Shown here: positions 37,061 to 48,152 of the stretch, piece after piece
Position numbering within the stretch: position 1 is the stretch's first letter
Layout: every line of letters starts with the position of its first letter
NCBI GenBank assembly: GCA_013289985.1
Contig: JABCYW010000006.1
Span: 1 to 64,000, forward strand
DNA: 64,000 bases
Direction: 5' to 3'
Source of the DNA: Betaproteobacteria bacterium
Lineage (GTDB): Bacteria > Pseudomonadota > Gammaproteobacteria > Burkholderiales > Burkholderiaceae_C
The notes under the pieces: generated by a model
The model's input: the letters and a program-made list of their open reading frames with translations, nothing else
Told to the model about the DNA's origin: nothing
Database searches by the model: none
Translations under genes and position numbers: made by a program

Positions 37061-37858
37061 ATGCCTGTCCTGAATCACTCCCGCCTGCCGTTCGTCCTGG
37101 CGGCAATCCTCGCTGTTCTGCAAGCGCCCGCCGCGTGGGCGGAAGACCACGACGACGCGGACCGCGCAGATGAGCAAGACGGTTCGAAGTGGGGGTTGGG
37201 CGTCGGCGCCAGCATCACGCACAGCCAGTACAAGGGCATCAGCAAGGACAACAGCTTCCTCCCGCTGGTCACCTACGAGAGCAAGTACGCGAAGCTCTTC
37301 GGAAATGTTCTTGACATCAAGCTGCCATCCGAAGGGCCGCTCGACTTCTCGCTGCGGACGAAAGTAGCCCTCGGCGAGGGATACAAGGCATCGAAGTCGC
37401 CGTACCTCTCCGGCATGAAGTCGCGCAACGGGTCGATCTACCTTGGCGCCGCGACTACCTTGCACGCCGGTTTCGCCGACCTGTCCTTTGACTACCTCAA
37501 GGATGTTTCTGGAAACAGCAAGGGTTCTCAGCTTCAGTTCGGCATCGACCACTCGTTCACCTTTGATCGTCGATATCAGGTGACCCCCCATGCAGGCGTC
37601 ACGAGACTCGATGCGAAGTACGTGGACTACTACTATGGAGTCAAGGCGTCGGAAGCCACCGCGACACGGCCGGCGTACCTTGGAAGGTCCACGACCGAGA
37701 CGGAGTTCGGCGTACGATTCGGGTTCCTGATTGATCGGAACCAGCGCTTGCTCCTCGACGTTTCCGACACGCACTGGGGATCTGGCATCTCCAACAGCCC
37801 GATCGTCGACAAGAAGTCCACGCCTGGCTTCAAGATCGGCTACATCTACGGCTTCTGA
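37061..37858 (+). CDS. mipA: MipA/OmpV-family outer-membrane protein
   Basis: 265 residues with a signal peptide (FVLAAILAVLQAPAAWA, cleavage near 25) and then a beta-barrel pattern of alternating residues ending in aromatic IYGF at the C-terminus, as outer-membrane proteins do. The MipA/OmpV family includes the scaffold for murein enzymes MltA and PBP1B and various stress-induced barrels. ATG 37061 has GGAAG 5 bp upstream; the upstream in-frame ATG 37049 is less suitable. It is followed after 12 bp by a two-component system, a common arrangement in which the kinase/regulator pair controls mipA. Confidence 0.85.
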   Translation: MPVLNHSRLPFVLAAILAVLQAPAAWAEDHDDADRADEQDGSKWGLGVGASITHSQYKGISKDNSFLPLVTYESKYAKLFGNVLDIKLPSEGPLDFSLRTKVALGEGYKASKSPYLSGMKSRNGSIYLGAATTLHAGFADLSFDYLKDVSGNSKGSQLQFGIDHSFTFDRRYQVTPHAGVTRLDAKYVDYYYGVKASEATATRPAYLGRSTTETEFGVRFGFLIDRNQRLLLDVSDTHWGSGISNSPIVDKKSTPGFKIGYIYGF

Positions 37859-37870
37859 TGAATCGCTGAC

Positions 37871-38557
37871 ATGTACCGCATCGCGCTTCTCGAGGACCAC
37901 GACCGGATGGCGGATCTGATAGTCCGTGCCTTTGCAGGCGCGGGCATGGAAGCCGATGTCTTCGATCGGATCACGGCCGCACAGGCAGCGCTCGAAATGA
38001 TGGAGTATTCCGCGCTGGTCGTGGACAGAGGCTTGCCTGATGGCGACGGCCTTTCATTCGTCAGGCAGCTTCGATCCAGGGGGAATGTCATTCCTTGCCT
38101 GGTGCTGACCGCGCGCAACGCGCTGCACGATCGAATCGAAGGCCTCGAGAACGGTGCCGACGACTACCTGACAAAGCCGTTTTCAGTGGATGAACTGGTG
38201 GCGCGCGTGCGCGCCTTGCTGCGGCGACCACCGGTGTTGCGGGATCTGTCGCCCGAGTACGAGGGCTTGCAGATATTGCCCGAGCAAGGCCTTGCAAAGT
38301 GTGGAGACGAAACGATCTCGCTGGCGCCGGCCGAGCTGCAGATCATGCTGTCTCTTGTCAGGGTGCAGGGCCAGATCGTGCGCCGAACGAGCCTCGAAGC
38401 CGCCGCATGGGGGCTGTCGAACCCCGTGACGCCCAACGCGATGGACGTCGTCATGCATCGCTTGCGCAAGAAGCTCGGCGCCATCGGTTCGCGGCTCCAG
38501 CTCGTCAACATTCGCGGGCACGGCTACGCGCTGCGTGAGGTGGACGATGCGTCTTAG
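37871..38557 (+). CDS. OmpR-family response regulator
   Basis: 228 residues: receiver domain (1-115) with acidic pocket Glu8/Asp9, phospho-acceptor Asp52 in VVDRGLPDGDG, Thr in LTARN and Lys in TKPFS; then an OmpR-type winged helix (about 130-225) with MDVVMHRLRKKLG and RGHGYAL. It should bind promoters when phosphorylated by the kinase encoded next, whose start overlaps it by 11 bp. Likely targets are mipA, 12 bp upstream, and perhaps the divergent RND operon. Confidence 0.94.
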   Translation: MYRIALLEDHDRMADLIVRAFAGAGMEADVFDRITAAQAALEMMEYSALVVDRGLPDGDGLSFVRQLRSRGNVIPCLVLTARNALHDRIEGLENGADDYLTKPFSVDELVARVRALLRRPPVLRDLSPEYEGLQILPEQGLAKCGDETISLAPAELQIMLSLVRVQGQIVRRTSLEAAAWGLSNPVTPNAMDVVMHRLRKKLGAIGSRLQLVNIRGHGYALREVDDAS

Positions 38558-39917
38558 CCTGACGGCGAATCTCATGCTTTCCACAGCCGTGACCCTGGTT
38601 GCCGGCCTGCTGTGCGTCTTCGGATCATGGGCGTTGCTCACACACTTCCAGCCGAGCTGGCTGCGTGACCGTGACCTGGGCGGCATGGCCAGAGACGTCG
38701 CGGAGGGCATCTCGTACGACGGTCAGAATCGTCCGGCGGGCGTCCAGTTGCGCCATGCGCTCCAGCAGGTCATGGAGGCGCTTCCGCAAGATGTCTTCTA
38801 CCAGGTGATCGACCCCGAGGGCAAAGTCTTGTTCTCGTCGAACGGGGACTTCAGCGCGTTCCTGCCGACAGGCGTCGACCCTCAGCATGCACGCGACATT
38901 TCGACGCGGCTTCGATCGGGCTTGCAGTTGCGCGTCATCGTGCTCCCGATCGTGCGCGCGAACGTGACGACCTACGTTCTGGTCGCGCGCAGCGACCGAT
39001 TCGACGAAACACTGCTGGAGAACGATGCGTCGACCGTCAAGCTTGCCGCCGCGGTGGAGTCGATCGGTGCAATGGTGGTGTTCGCCCTCGTTGTCCTCGT
39101 CACCATCAATCGAATGCTTCGGCGCCTGAAGGGCATTTCGGCCGCGGCTGCGCGCATCGCTCCCACGAACCTGCAGGCGCGCCTGGCCGTGGAAAACGTT
39201 CCAAAGGAGATCGTGCCGCTGATCGAGTCGTTCAACCTGGCGCTGGGGCGCCTGGAGGCTGGCTTCCGTATCCAGCAGGAGTTCCTGGCCACCGCGGCCC
39301 ACGAATTGAAGACGCCGCTGGCTCTGATAAGAGGCGAATTCGAACTCGATGGTCCGACCAATCGCAAGGCGATCCTGGCCGACCTCGATCACATGAGCAG
39401 GCACGTCCATCAGTTGCTGCATCTGGCAGAGGTCAGCGATGTGAACAACCTGGTGTTCGCATCGACCGATGTCACGCTTGTCGTCGAGGACGCGGTCGAA
39501 TCCATTGCGCGCCTGACCCAGGCGCGGCATATCCGCGTGCAGATCGATCACCCTTCGGAGCCATTGATGATCGATGCCGATGCCAGCGCGATATTTGCCT
39601 TGGTCCGAAATCTGGTCGAGAACGCGGCCAACCATGCGCCTGACCAATCGACGATCCTGGTGACCATCGACTCGACGGGCATCTCGGTGCGCGACGAGGG
39701 GCCCGGCATTCCGCCGGGTGACATGCCCAAGCTGTTCAAGCGGTTCTGGCGCGGCGCCCATCGGCGGGACAAGGGCGCCGGGCTCGGGTTGTCGATCTGC
39801 AGCGAGGTGGCGCGCGGACATGGCTGGAACCTGTCTGCCCGCAATCTCCAGCCGACGGGTGCCGAGTTCTCGGTCGAGTTCGGATCGCGGCCCGAAGCGA
39901 GCCCCGCGCACGTCTAG
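38547..39917 (+). CDS. sensor histidine kinase
   Basis: 456 residues. Membrane helices near 8-32 and 170-192 flank a periplasmic sensor of about 140 residues; HAMP-like linker about 193-245; phospho-acceptor His at about 252 in AHELKTPLAL. The ATPase domain has the N-box VENAANHAP, G1 DEGPGIPPGD and G2 GAGLGLSI. ATG 38547 follows GAGGTGG and overlaps the regulator gene by 11 bp; the GTG at 38535 is an alternative. It is the cognate kinase of the OmpR-type regulator. Signal unknown. Confidence 0.93.
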   Translation: MRLSLTANLMLSTAVTLVAGLLCVFGSWALLTHFQPSWLRDRDLGGMARDVAEGISYDGQNRPAGVQLRHALQQVMEALPQDVFYQVIDPEGKVLFSSNGDFSAFLPTGVDPQHARDISTRLRSGLQLRVIVLPIVRANVTTYVLVARSDRFDETLLENDASTVKLAAAVESIGAMVVFALVVLVTINRMLRRLKGISAAAARIAPTNLQARLAVENVPKEIVPLIESFNLALGRLEAGFRIQQEFLATAAHELKTPLALIRGEFELDGPTNRKAILADLDHMSRHVHQLLHLAEVSDVNNLVFASTDVTLVVEDAVESIARLTQARHIRVQIDHPSEPLMIDADASAIFALVRNLVENAANHAPDQSTILVTIDSTGISVRDEGPGIPPGDMPKLFKRFWRGAHRRDKGAGLGLSICSEVARGHGWNLSARNLQPTGAEFSVEFGSRPEASPAHV

Positions 39918-41125
39918 GCAGAAGGGTCTCCGGCAGGCAACTGCCCCACGTAGGTGGCGCGCGGCCGGACCAACGGATTGTCGTGGAATTGCTCCATGGC
40001 GTGCGCGATCCAGCCCGCCAGGCGGCCGAGGCCCGCCAGGGCGAGTTCATTGCCGCGGAGCCCCAGCCGCCTGCCGATGAACAAGGCGGGCACGATGAAA
40101 TTGGCCATCTTCCCGGTCGCCTCGAAAATGACGTGTTCCGCTTCCCTGAGTTGACGCCATTCCCGGTCACCGTCAAGGGCGAGGTCAAGCGAATTCGTCA
40201 AGGCGACTGCGCGCGGATCGCGGTCGGTGGGCGAGGAACCTCCGATGAAGCCGGGCAGTGCCTCGCCGCTGCGGAGCCGGCGGATCGCGGCAGTTCGCCC
40301 GTCGCTTTCGCTGAGGATCTCTTCGAGAAAGCGCCTTGACGCCCCGAAACGCTCCGCCTGGATCCTTTGGCCCTGGATGGCGATCAAGCCGATCGTCACG
40401 GCCTGATAGGGCGTGACTCCGACGTTGGCCACGGCGCGCACTGCATAGGTCGTCGGATCGAACTCATGATCGGCGGACAGGACAAGAAGCCGCCTGATGA
40501 TGTCCTCGAAATGGGTCGGTGCCTTCAGCGCGCGCGCCACGAAGATGTGGAGCGGCTGATCGCTTGGTTTCGGCGCCTGCACGAGCAACGTCGCGTACCA
40601 GCGCAACACGGCAGCCCCCGTTCGGGCAAAGCCTTCAGGGGATAGATCGTAGGCCCTGGGGTCGGCGCGTTCGATCATGGGAAACATGGCGATCGCGCGC
40701 TCCTGGACGCTCAACTCCTGCAAGCTTGTCCTGAGCTGCTGCCAGGCCTTCGATGCGTCCGCGGGCGCCTTGCCGAATGCCTTGCTCTCATCGGCCTGCC
40801 ACAGCAACGCAGCAAGGCTTTCCAGCGTGATGGTTTCGGAAAGCCGTATGGCGTCCTGACCTCGAAAGTACAACCCCCCGTTCGTCAGCAGCGTGATGCG
40901 CGACAGCGACAGGAGCGGCGGCTGCGCGGCGGCGCTGACCGAGTCCGGCGCCTTGTTGGCGAGTCTTTCGATGTCGGCCTTCCAGTACTTGCGCGATCGC
41001 GTTCCTTCGATCGGTTCCGAGCGAACGCGCTTGCGGCTCACGTAGGCGTACAGGGTCGAAATGCTCACTCCCAGGAGTTCGGCCGCCTGTGTCGCGTCCA
41101 GGAAGAGGTCGTCGGCGTCCGTCAT
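39914..41125 (-). CDS. helix-turn-helix protein fused to a catalytically degenerate citrate-synthase fold
   Basis: 403 residues. Residues 8-55 are an excisionase/MerR-like helix-turn-helix (FLDATQAAELLGVSISTLYA). Residues 75-400 follow the citrate synthase fold: GGLYFRGQDAIRL, LLWQAD near 108-112 and DHEFDPTTYAVRAVANVG with His220. The three catalytic positions are lost: HGGA is replaced by QGQRIQAE (251-258), the GFGH histidine by GFIGG (292-296) and the NvDf aspartate by NFIV (342-345). The protein therefore looks like a DNA-binding sensor of an acyl-CoA or carboxylate rather than an enzyme. It is divergent from a TonB receptor and the AtuA cluster. AAGGA stands 10 bp before ATG 41125. Confidence 0.8.
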   Translation of the reverse strand: MTDADDLFLDATQAAELLGVSISTLYAYVSRKRVRSEPIEGTRSRKYWKADIERLANKAPDSVSAAAQPPLLSLSRITLLTNGGLYFRGQDAIRLSETITLESLAALLWQADESKAFGKAPADASKAWQQLRTSLQELSVQERAIAMFPMIERADPRAYDLSPEGFARTGAAVLRWYATLLVQAPKPSDQPLHIFVARALKAPTHFEDIIRRLLVLSADHEFDPTTYAVRAVANVGVTPYQAVTIGLIAIQGQRIQAERFGASRRFLEEILSESDGRTAAIRRLRSGEALPGFIGGSSPTDRDPRAVALTNSLDLALDGDREWRQLREAEHVIFEATGKMANFIVPALFIGRRLGLRGNELALAGLGRLAGWIAHAMEQFHDNPLVRPRATYVGQLPAGDPSA

Positions 41126-41143
41126 TGGCAAAGCGTCCTTAGG

Positions 41144-41216
41144 TTGACGTAGAAAATCAAGATTGACGATCAAGGCTGATCATCTCACATTACTGCACAT
41201 CAACGTCAATGTTGAT
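41144..41216. promoter_or_regulatory. repeat-rich operator region between the citrate-synthase-like regulator and the TonB receptor
   Basis: TTGACG occurs at 41144-41149 and 41163-41168, and inverted as CGTCAA at 41204-41209. The last copy is centred in the dyad ATCAAC-GTCAAT-GTTGAT (41199-41216). The 118-bp gap is unusually AT-rich for this window. A binding site for the adjacent HTH protein, controlling both directions, is the natural inference. Confidence 0.5.
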
Positions 41217-41243
41217 TGAGATTCAAACAACGACTGGAGACAT

Positions 41244-43574
41244 ATGAACATCAGATTCACCCTGCGGCCGGTCGCGTTCGCGATTTCCGCCTTCCTGCTC
41301 ACGCTGAGCGGCGTCTCGCGCGCGCAAGACCAGGCCGTCGGCCCAACGACTCCGCAGGCCGGGCCTGGCGCCCAAGCGCAGCCTGCTGCGCCGACACAGG
41401 CCGAGGCTCAGCCGAAAGCAGAGAAGAAGGCCGCCGCAGCCGAGGCCGCCGCATCCGCACCCCAGGAGCAGTCTTCCCAGAAGGTGATGGACGTGCAGCA
41501 GATCGTCGTCGTAGGGACCAAGTCAGCGCACGCCATGAGTGTTCATAGCGCGCCGCTGACGGTTTCCGCATTCAACGAGGATCAGCTCGATGCCCTCCAC
41601 ATCAACACACTCGCGGACCTGACGACCCAGATCCCGAACGTGCGGCTGAACAATGCGGGGACGACCGCCTACTCGAACGCTTCCATCATCCGGGGGATGG
41701 GGGATTTCAGCAGCATCCCCTCGACGACACCTGCCGTCGGCATCTTCGAGGACGGTGTGTATCTCGGCACCCGTCCTGGATCGATGCCACCCGGGGCCTT
41801 CGACCTGGAAGGCGTGGAGATCCTTCGTGGGCCGCAAGGGCTGCTCTTCGGACGCAACACGACCGCCGGCGCGATTCTGGTGCGGACCAAGAATCCGACA
41901 AAGACGTTCGAGCTGCAGGGCTCGACCGCCGTTGAAAGTGGCCTCGACTTCATCAATCAGATTTCCGTGTCGGGCCCGCTGAACGACGGCAAGACGCTTC
42001 TGGGCAAGCTGGCCCTGTACGACGGCGTCGATACCGGCTACTTCCACAACCTGAACGATGACAATCGTCACTACGGCAAATCGAAGACGGAAGCAGTCCA
42101 CGGCGCCCTGTCGTGGCAGCAGTCTCCTGATCTCGTTCATCTCTTGAAGACCGAATTCCTGATGCTCAAGGGCGATGGGCCGGCCGTTCAGGATCACTTC
42201 GTCTATAGCCCGAATTCACTGAAGTTCGTGAACGACGGGGCAGGCTATACCAAGATCAACAACAAGAGCGCGACGCTCGAGTCCAATTGGACGACCTCTT
42301 CGACCGGCAAGGTCACGAACATCGCCAACGTACGCCACTCCCTCGACAACAACGGCAGCGATGTCCCCGGCACCCCGACGACGGTCCTGGATGGATTTGG
42401 AACGGTCGACTTCACGCAATATTCCGACGAACTGCGCTACGCCGGCGATGTCGGACGCTTCTCGATCGTCACGGGGTTTTTCGGCTACTGGGACAAGCTG
42501 AAGTATGTGGAGGAGCGAAAGGTCGCTCCCATTCCGGGAAGGCCGCTGCTTCTGGATCAGATCGGCGGCGGCAAGCAGGACTCGTCGACTTTGGCCGCGT
42601 TCGCCCAGGTCGACTACCGATTGCTCGACACCGTCACGCTGACCCTGGGCGACCGCCTGTCGAAGGAGAAGAAGACGGCGAACGTCGCGTTGATCGCAAC
42701 CACGACCAATTGCGATCTGTCGGCCGCGACCTGCTCGTCGTACGGGTTCAATGATTCGAAGTCGTGGACGTCGCAGACGCCCAAGGTGGGGCTGTCGTGG
42801 AAGCCGCAGGAAGAGACCAATCTCTACGGCAACTGGACGAAGGGCAACCGAAGCGGGGGATTCGATCTTCGCTGGGTCGATCCGGCTTCCCTGCCGAATC
42901 CGTACAAGCCCGAGGATGTGGACTCCTACGAGATCGGATTGAAGCAGTACCTCTTCGACAAGAAGGTGTCGGTGAACGTCGCAGGGTTCATCAACCACTA
43001 CAAGAACCTTCAGCGCGACCTCGCATTCGTCGGGCCCGAGGGGCCGATCTCCACCACCGTCAACGCTGCCAACGCAACGATCAGAGGGTTCGAGCTGGAG
43101 GGAAATTGGCGGGTCAACCCGGACTGGAGCGTCTCCGCCAACTATGGCTATCTGGCGAACAAGTTCGACAAGATCTTCTTCTCGATGGTGGCTCAAAACG
43201 GCGTCGTGACGCCGGCCGACTATCTTCTCAAGCTCCCGCATGCGCCGAAGAACAGCTACGGATTGTCAATTCACAACAGCACCGAGGTGTCCTTCGGCAC
43301 GCTCCGCACCGACGTCTCGTATACCTATCAAGACAAGAGCTTCGCTGATGACAACAACATCAACATGCTCAACGCGGTGAACAACCTCGATCTGAACTTC
43401 TCCTACTACCCGCTCGATTCCAAGTGGACGTTCACCTTGTACGGGAAGGACCTGCTGAACAAGACGACGTTCGGCATCAATACGACCGATCAGGTTGGAT
43501 TTCAGCCGCCCGCGACGAACTCGCCGCTCGGGAAGGCCCGGATCCTGGGCCTGAAGATCTCCTACCAACTGTGA
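41244..43574 (+). CDS. TonB-dependent outer-membrane receptor
   Basis: 776 residues: signal peptide (FAISAFLLTLSGVSRAQ, cleavage near 28), an unusual ~45-residue Ala/Gln/Pro/Glu linker, a plug domain (about 85-210: QQIVVVGTKS start, DGVYLGTRPG, VEILRGPQGLLFGRNTTAGA) and a 22-strand-type barrel ending LGLKISYQL. It takes up a specific ligand using TonB energy. CTGGAGA precedes the ATG. It is the first gene of the plus-strand cluster running to AtuA and beyond, so its ligand is probably the substrate or inducer of that cluster; FecA-type N-terminal signalling domain is absent. Confidence 0.94.
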   Translation: MNIRFTLRPVAFAISAFLLTLSGVSRAQDQAVGPTTPQAGPGAQAQPAAPTQAEAQPKAEKKAAAAEAAASAPQEQSSQKVMDVQQIVVVGTKSAHAMSVHSAPLTVSAFNEDQLDALHINTLADLTTQIPNVRLNNAGTTAYSNASIIRGMGDFSSIPSTTPAVGIFEDGVYLGTRPGSMPPGAFDLEGVEILRGPQGLLFGRNTTAGAILVRTKNPTKTFELQGSTAVESGLDFINQISVSGPLNDGKTLLGKLALYDGVDTGYFHNLNDDNRHYGKSKTEAVHGALSWQQSPDLVHLLKTEFLMLKGDGPAVQDHFVYSPNSLKFVNDGAGYTKINNKSATLESNWTTSSTGKVTNIANVRHSLDNNGSDVPGTPTTVLDGFGTVDFTQYSDELRYAGDVGRFSIVTGFFGYWDKLKYVEERKVAPIPGRPLLLDQIGGGKQDSSTLAAFAQVDYRLLDTVTLTLGDRLSKEKKTANVALIATTTNCDLSAATCSSYGFNDSKSWTSQTPKVGLSWKPQEETNLYGNWTKGNRSGGFDLRWVDPASLPNPYKPEDVDSYEIGLKQYLFDKKVSVNVAGFINHYKNLQRDLAFVGPEGPISTTVNAANATIRGFELEGNWRVNPDWSVSANYGYLANKFDKIFFSMVAQNGVVTPADYLLKLPHAPKNSYGLSIHNSTEVSFGTLRTDVSYTYQDKSFADDNNINMLNAVNNLDLNFSYYPLDSKWTFTLYGKDLLNKTTFGINTTDQVGFQPPATNSPLGKARILGLKISYQL

Positions 43575-43677
43575 CGTCAGGGGGCCGCGCAGCGGTCTGC
43601 CGTCGGGGGCGGTGCGCCAATTTCCGCTGCGTTGCCGTCTCGACCTCCGCGATGCCTGCCCCCATCCATCTACTACC

Positions 43678-45078
43678 ATGACATCAAGACTAGTCGACAC
43701 CGTCAATATTCTTGTGCCCACCGGAGCGCTTGGCGCCGGTGTGCGTGAAGCCGATTTGACCGCTGGAGTCGCAGCTGGCGCGCATGGCATTGCGTGCGAC
43801 GCCGGTTCGACCGACAGCGGCCCGGCATACCTTGCAACGGGTCAATCCAAGTACGCGCGGGACTCCGTCAAGAGCGATCTCGCCATACTGATGCGTGCTC
43901 AGGCGGCAGCAGGCATCCCCTTGCTGATCGGCTCATGCGGAACCTCTGGCTGCGACGACGCGTTGGACTGGGTGCGCGATATCGCCCTGGAGATCGCACT
44001 GGAGGAAGGACTGCATCCCCGCATCGCGCTGCTTTACTCCGAGCAGCGCCCCTCCACCATGATGGCCCTTGCGGAGCAGGGACGAATGGAACCACTCGCT
44101 CCGGTTGCGACGGTGGACCCCGCCGCGTTCTCGGCGTGCGACCGCATCGTCGCCCTCATGGGGCCGGAGCCCTATATGGCGGCGATCGAGGCTGGCGCCG
44201 ACATTGTCCTGGGTGGACGCACCACCGATACGGCTGTGCTCGCTGCATTGCCGCTGTTGCGAGGCATGGGTGTTGGCGCATCGTGGCACGCGGGCAAGAT
44301 CGCGGAGTGCGGAGGGCAATGCACGCTCAACCCTCGTGCCGGCGGCGTGATGATTCGTGTCGGGCGCGATGCCTTTGAGGTGGAGCCGTTGGATCCGGAC
44401 AATCGGTGCCTGCCGTCCACCGTCTCGGCCCACATGCTCTACGAGAACAGCGACCCGTTCTTTCTGTACGAACCCGGCGGCATGCTGGATGTGAGCCAGG
44501 CCGAATACCACGCCGCTACGGACCGTGTCGTGCAGGTGACCGGGTCGCGCTTCATCTCGCGTCCGTACACGATGAAGCTCGAGGGGGCCGCGGCAGGCGA
44601 CTACCAGACCGTCATGCTGGTCGGGATCCAGGATCGCGCGGTGCTCGCCGAGATCGATCGCTTCATCGCCCAGATGCACGCGTACATGGTCCACCGGGTC
44701 AAGGAAACGATGGGAGATCGCGTCGCGGAGTTCGACATCTCGCTCAGGCCCTACGGATGGAATGCCGTGTCCGGCGACTTGATCGGGCCGCCGCTGCCGG
44801 CGCCGCGTGAAATCGGGTTGCTGTTCATTGCAACGGCGGCGACCCAAGAGCTGGCCACGCAGATTGCCAAGACGTGCAACCCCGTCCTGTTTCACATGCC
44901 GCTGGACGTGGACCGGGAACTTCCAAGCTTCGCCTTCCCGTTCTCCCCACCGGAAATGGAGCGGGGACGGGCATTCGAGTTCAAGCTCAACCATGTCGTG
45001 CACGTCGACCAACCCGACGAACTCGTCAGGGTCTCTCTGATCAACGCGGGAGCATCGGTCCATGTCCAAGGTCAGTGA
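43678..45078 (+). CDS. AtuA (acyclic terpene utilization) family protein, DUF1446-type
   Basis: 466 residues covering the AtuA domain: N-terminal VNILVPTGALGAGV near 9-22, CDAGSTDSGP near 41-50, IGSCGTSGCDDALDWV near 82-97, VLGGRTTDTAVLAALPL near 180-196 and GGVMIR near 225. The family is named for the citronellol/geraniol pathway of Pseudomonas, where AtuA is needed but has no proved reaction; many members act on other compounds. ATG 43678 lacks a good ribosome site, but the N-terminus fits family starts. It overlaps the DUF4387 gene by 17 bp. The other atu genes (geranyl-CoA carboxylase atuC/F) are not in the window. Confidence 0.85.
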   Translation: MTSRLVDTVNILVPTGALGAGVREADLTAGVAAGAHGIACDAGSTDSGPAYLATGQSKYARDSVKSDLAILMRAQAAAGIPLLIGSCGTSGCDDALDWVRDIALEIALEEGLHPRIALLYSEQRPSTMMALAEQGRMEPLAPVATVDPAAFSACDRIVALMGPEPYMAAIEAGADIVLGGRTTDTAVLAALPLLRGMGVGASWHAGKIAECGGQCTLNPRAGGVMIRVGRDAFEVEPLDPDNRCLPSTVSAHMLYENSDPFFLYEPGGMLDVSQAEYHAATDRVVQVTGSRFISRPYTMKLEGAAAGDYQTVMLVGIQDRAVLAEIDRFIAQMHAYMVHRVKETMGDRVAEFDISLRPYGWNAVSGDLIGPPLPAPREIGLLFIATAATQELATQIAKTCNPVLFHMPLDVDRELPSFAFPFSPPEMERGRAFEFKLNHVVHVDQPDELVRVSLINAGASVHVQGQ

Positions 45079-45382
45079 AGTCTGCCGTCACGTTCGCTCG
45101 AAGAACGCGGGCCCGTTCTGGATCACCGTCGATGTCTTTTTTCGCGATCGGGCAGCGTTCGAAAGGTACGCCGAATCGCCCGAATTGCAGGTGCCGGCCA
45201 TCGCCGCTCTCTTCGATGTGGACGAGGATTCGATCAAGCGATTTGTTCTTCCGAACCTCCAGGTACTGAAGGTCTCCTACCCGCGCAAGCGGCCACAGGG
45301 AGGTGCGTTGGAGCGCGACATGCACGGCGGTCAGCAGTATTTGAGGCTTCTGGATGTCGAACTGTCGTCGATGCTGGCCTGA
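45062..45382 (+). CDS. DUF4387 family protein (AtuA partner)
   Basis: 106 residues, single small domain: SKNAGPFWITVDVFFRD near 13-29 with Asp and Phe pattern, then FVLPNLQVLKVSYPRK near 61-76 and DMHGGQQY near 86-93. DUF4387 proteins are found next to, or fused to the C-terminus of, AtuA proteins. The 17-bp overlap with the AtuA gene indicates a coupled pair and probably a complex. Reaction unknown. Confidence 0.85.
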   Translation: MSKVSEVCRHVRSKNAGPFWITVDVFFRDRAAFERYAESPELQVPAIAALFDVDEDSIKRFVLPNLQVLKVSYPRKRPQGGALERDMHGGQQYLRLLDVELSSMLA

Positions 45383-45588
45383 CGAGCAGAGCAGGCGGGA
45401 ACCGAGAGTCGAAACGTGTCAGTGGTCAAGGAACCCTTCGGTCGCCGAGTCGCGCGCGGGCGGTCGACGCCGGGGCGACCGCGGACCTCTGGTGGCCCGT
45501 TCGAGAGTCGGGACTGCGCCGTGACATCTGCGTTCTCTTCACGTTGTTTCGGAAGAGTTGTCCTCTGGCTGCCTGCGTTGCGGAGGCG

Positions 45589-46651
45589 ATGACTGCCGTG
45601 CCCCAGAATTCCGACGCTCTTGCGAACTGGAAAGCCGCCGACATGGTCGACTACCGCCAGTGGATGATCGAGCTGGATAGCGACCAGGTCGACGAAGTCG
45701 ACCGCGCGCTGCATGCCGTTCTTGATGTCGGCATCGGCATCGAGACGATTGCTCGAGATGACTTCGCAGTCCCGGCGTTCGCTGCCTTGGTACCCGATAT
45801 TCTCGATCGACTGGAAAATGGCCGCGGCGTCGTCGTGCTGCGAGGGCTCCCCGCCGAAAGGTACTCCAAGGCGCAATTGCGCCTGATCTTCCGGGCGCTG
45901 GGCTTGCACCTCGGAACTGCGGTTTCTCGGAGCAGAGCCGGTGAACTTGTGGTCGACCTCCGCGGGCCCGACGCCATCCGACGTGCGCAAGATGACCATT
46001 CTTCATGCCAAGGCCTCGATTTCCGCACCGACAGCGCGGATGTCGTTGCGTCCATGGTCACTCGTGCTGCCAAGCATGGCGGATTGAGCGTGGTGTGCAG
46101 TTCGCTTGCGATCCGCAACGTGATCGCATCGATACGTCCCGACCTGCTCCACGTCCTGTACCAGCCATTCTGGTGGAGCTGGAAAGGCCGGCAGGGTGCC
46201 GACGAGCAGCCGTACTATGCCCAGCCGATCTATTCCGAGCACGAAGAAAGGTTCTCGTCGCGGATCGATCCGAACGAGATCGTCGCCGCATACGAGGAGT
46301 TCGCGGACGAACTGCCGCCGCTCGAGCCACGCCAGGTCGAGGCGTTGAGCCTCGTCAACGCATTGGCCAACGACGCGCGCTTCCAGCTCCCGATGATGTT
46401 CGAGCCGGGCGATATCCAGCTTCTGAACAGCCACGTCGTCTACTACGCGCAGACCCGATTCGAGGACTATTGCGAAGAAGCGCGAAAGCATCACCAGCTT
46501 CGGATGTGGCTGTCGATGCCCAACGGCCGCCCTCTGAGCCCGCTCCTGATGTCGATCTATCGAGAGCCTGGGGGCGGAGCCGTGCGAGGCGGCATCGCGT
46601 CGCGCACCCGATCGCCTTGTCTTGAGGCCGTGCAGACGCCGGGCCAGCAGC

Positions 46652-46662
<11 letters not shown>
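45589..46662 (+). CDS. TauD/TfdA-type dioxygenase homologue lacking its iron ligands
   Basis: 357 residues with the fold pattern of the Fe(II)/2-oxoglutarate TauD/TfdA family: RGVVVLRGLP near 79-88, GGLSVVCSS near 164-172, RPDLLHVLYQPF near 183-194, FEPGDIQLLNSH near 271-282 and LRMWLS near 304-309. In active relatives the iron site is HxD...H; here it reads Arg146-Thr-Asp148 and Tyr286 (VVYYAQ for vlHaR). Only the Asp of the triad remains, while the 2-oxoglutarate-binding Arg305 is kept. Activity as a standard dioxygenase is unlikely. The ATG at 45589 has GGAGG 1-2 bp upstream. It overlaps the MmgE/PrpD gene by 11 bp. Confidence 0.8.
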
Positions 46663-48088
<1,426 letters not shown>

Positions 48089-48152
48089 CAAACCCAACTC
48101 GCGACAAGAGGCGCGCCGGGCGCCTCGCCGCGAGACAACGCATGGAGACAAC

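Noticed and set aside
43868-45069. long frames antisense to the AtuA gene
   Set aside because: Shadow frames; the sense strand encodes the conserved family.
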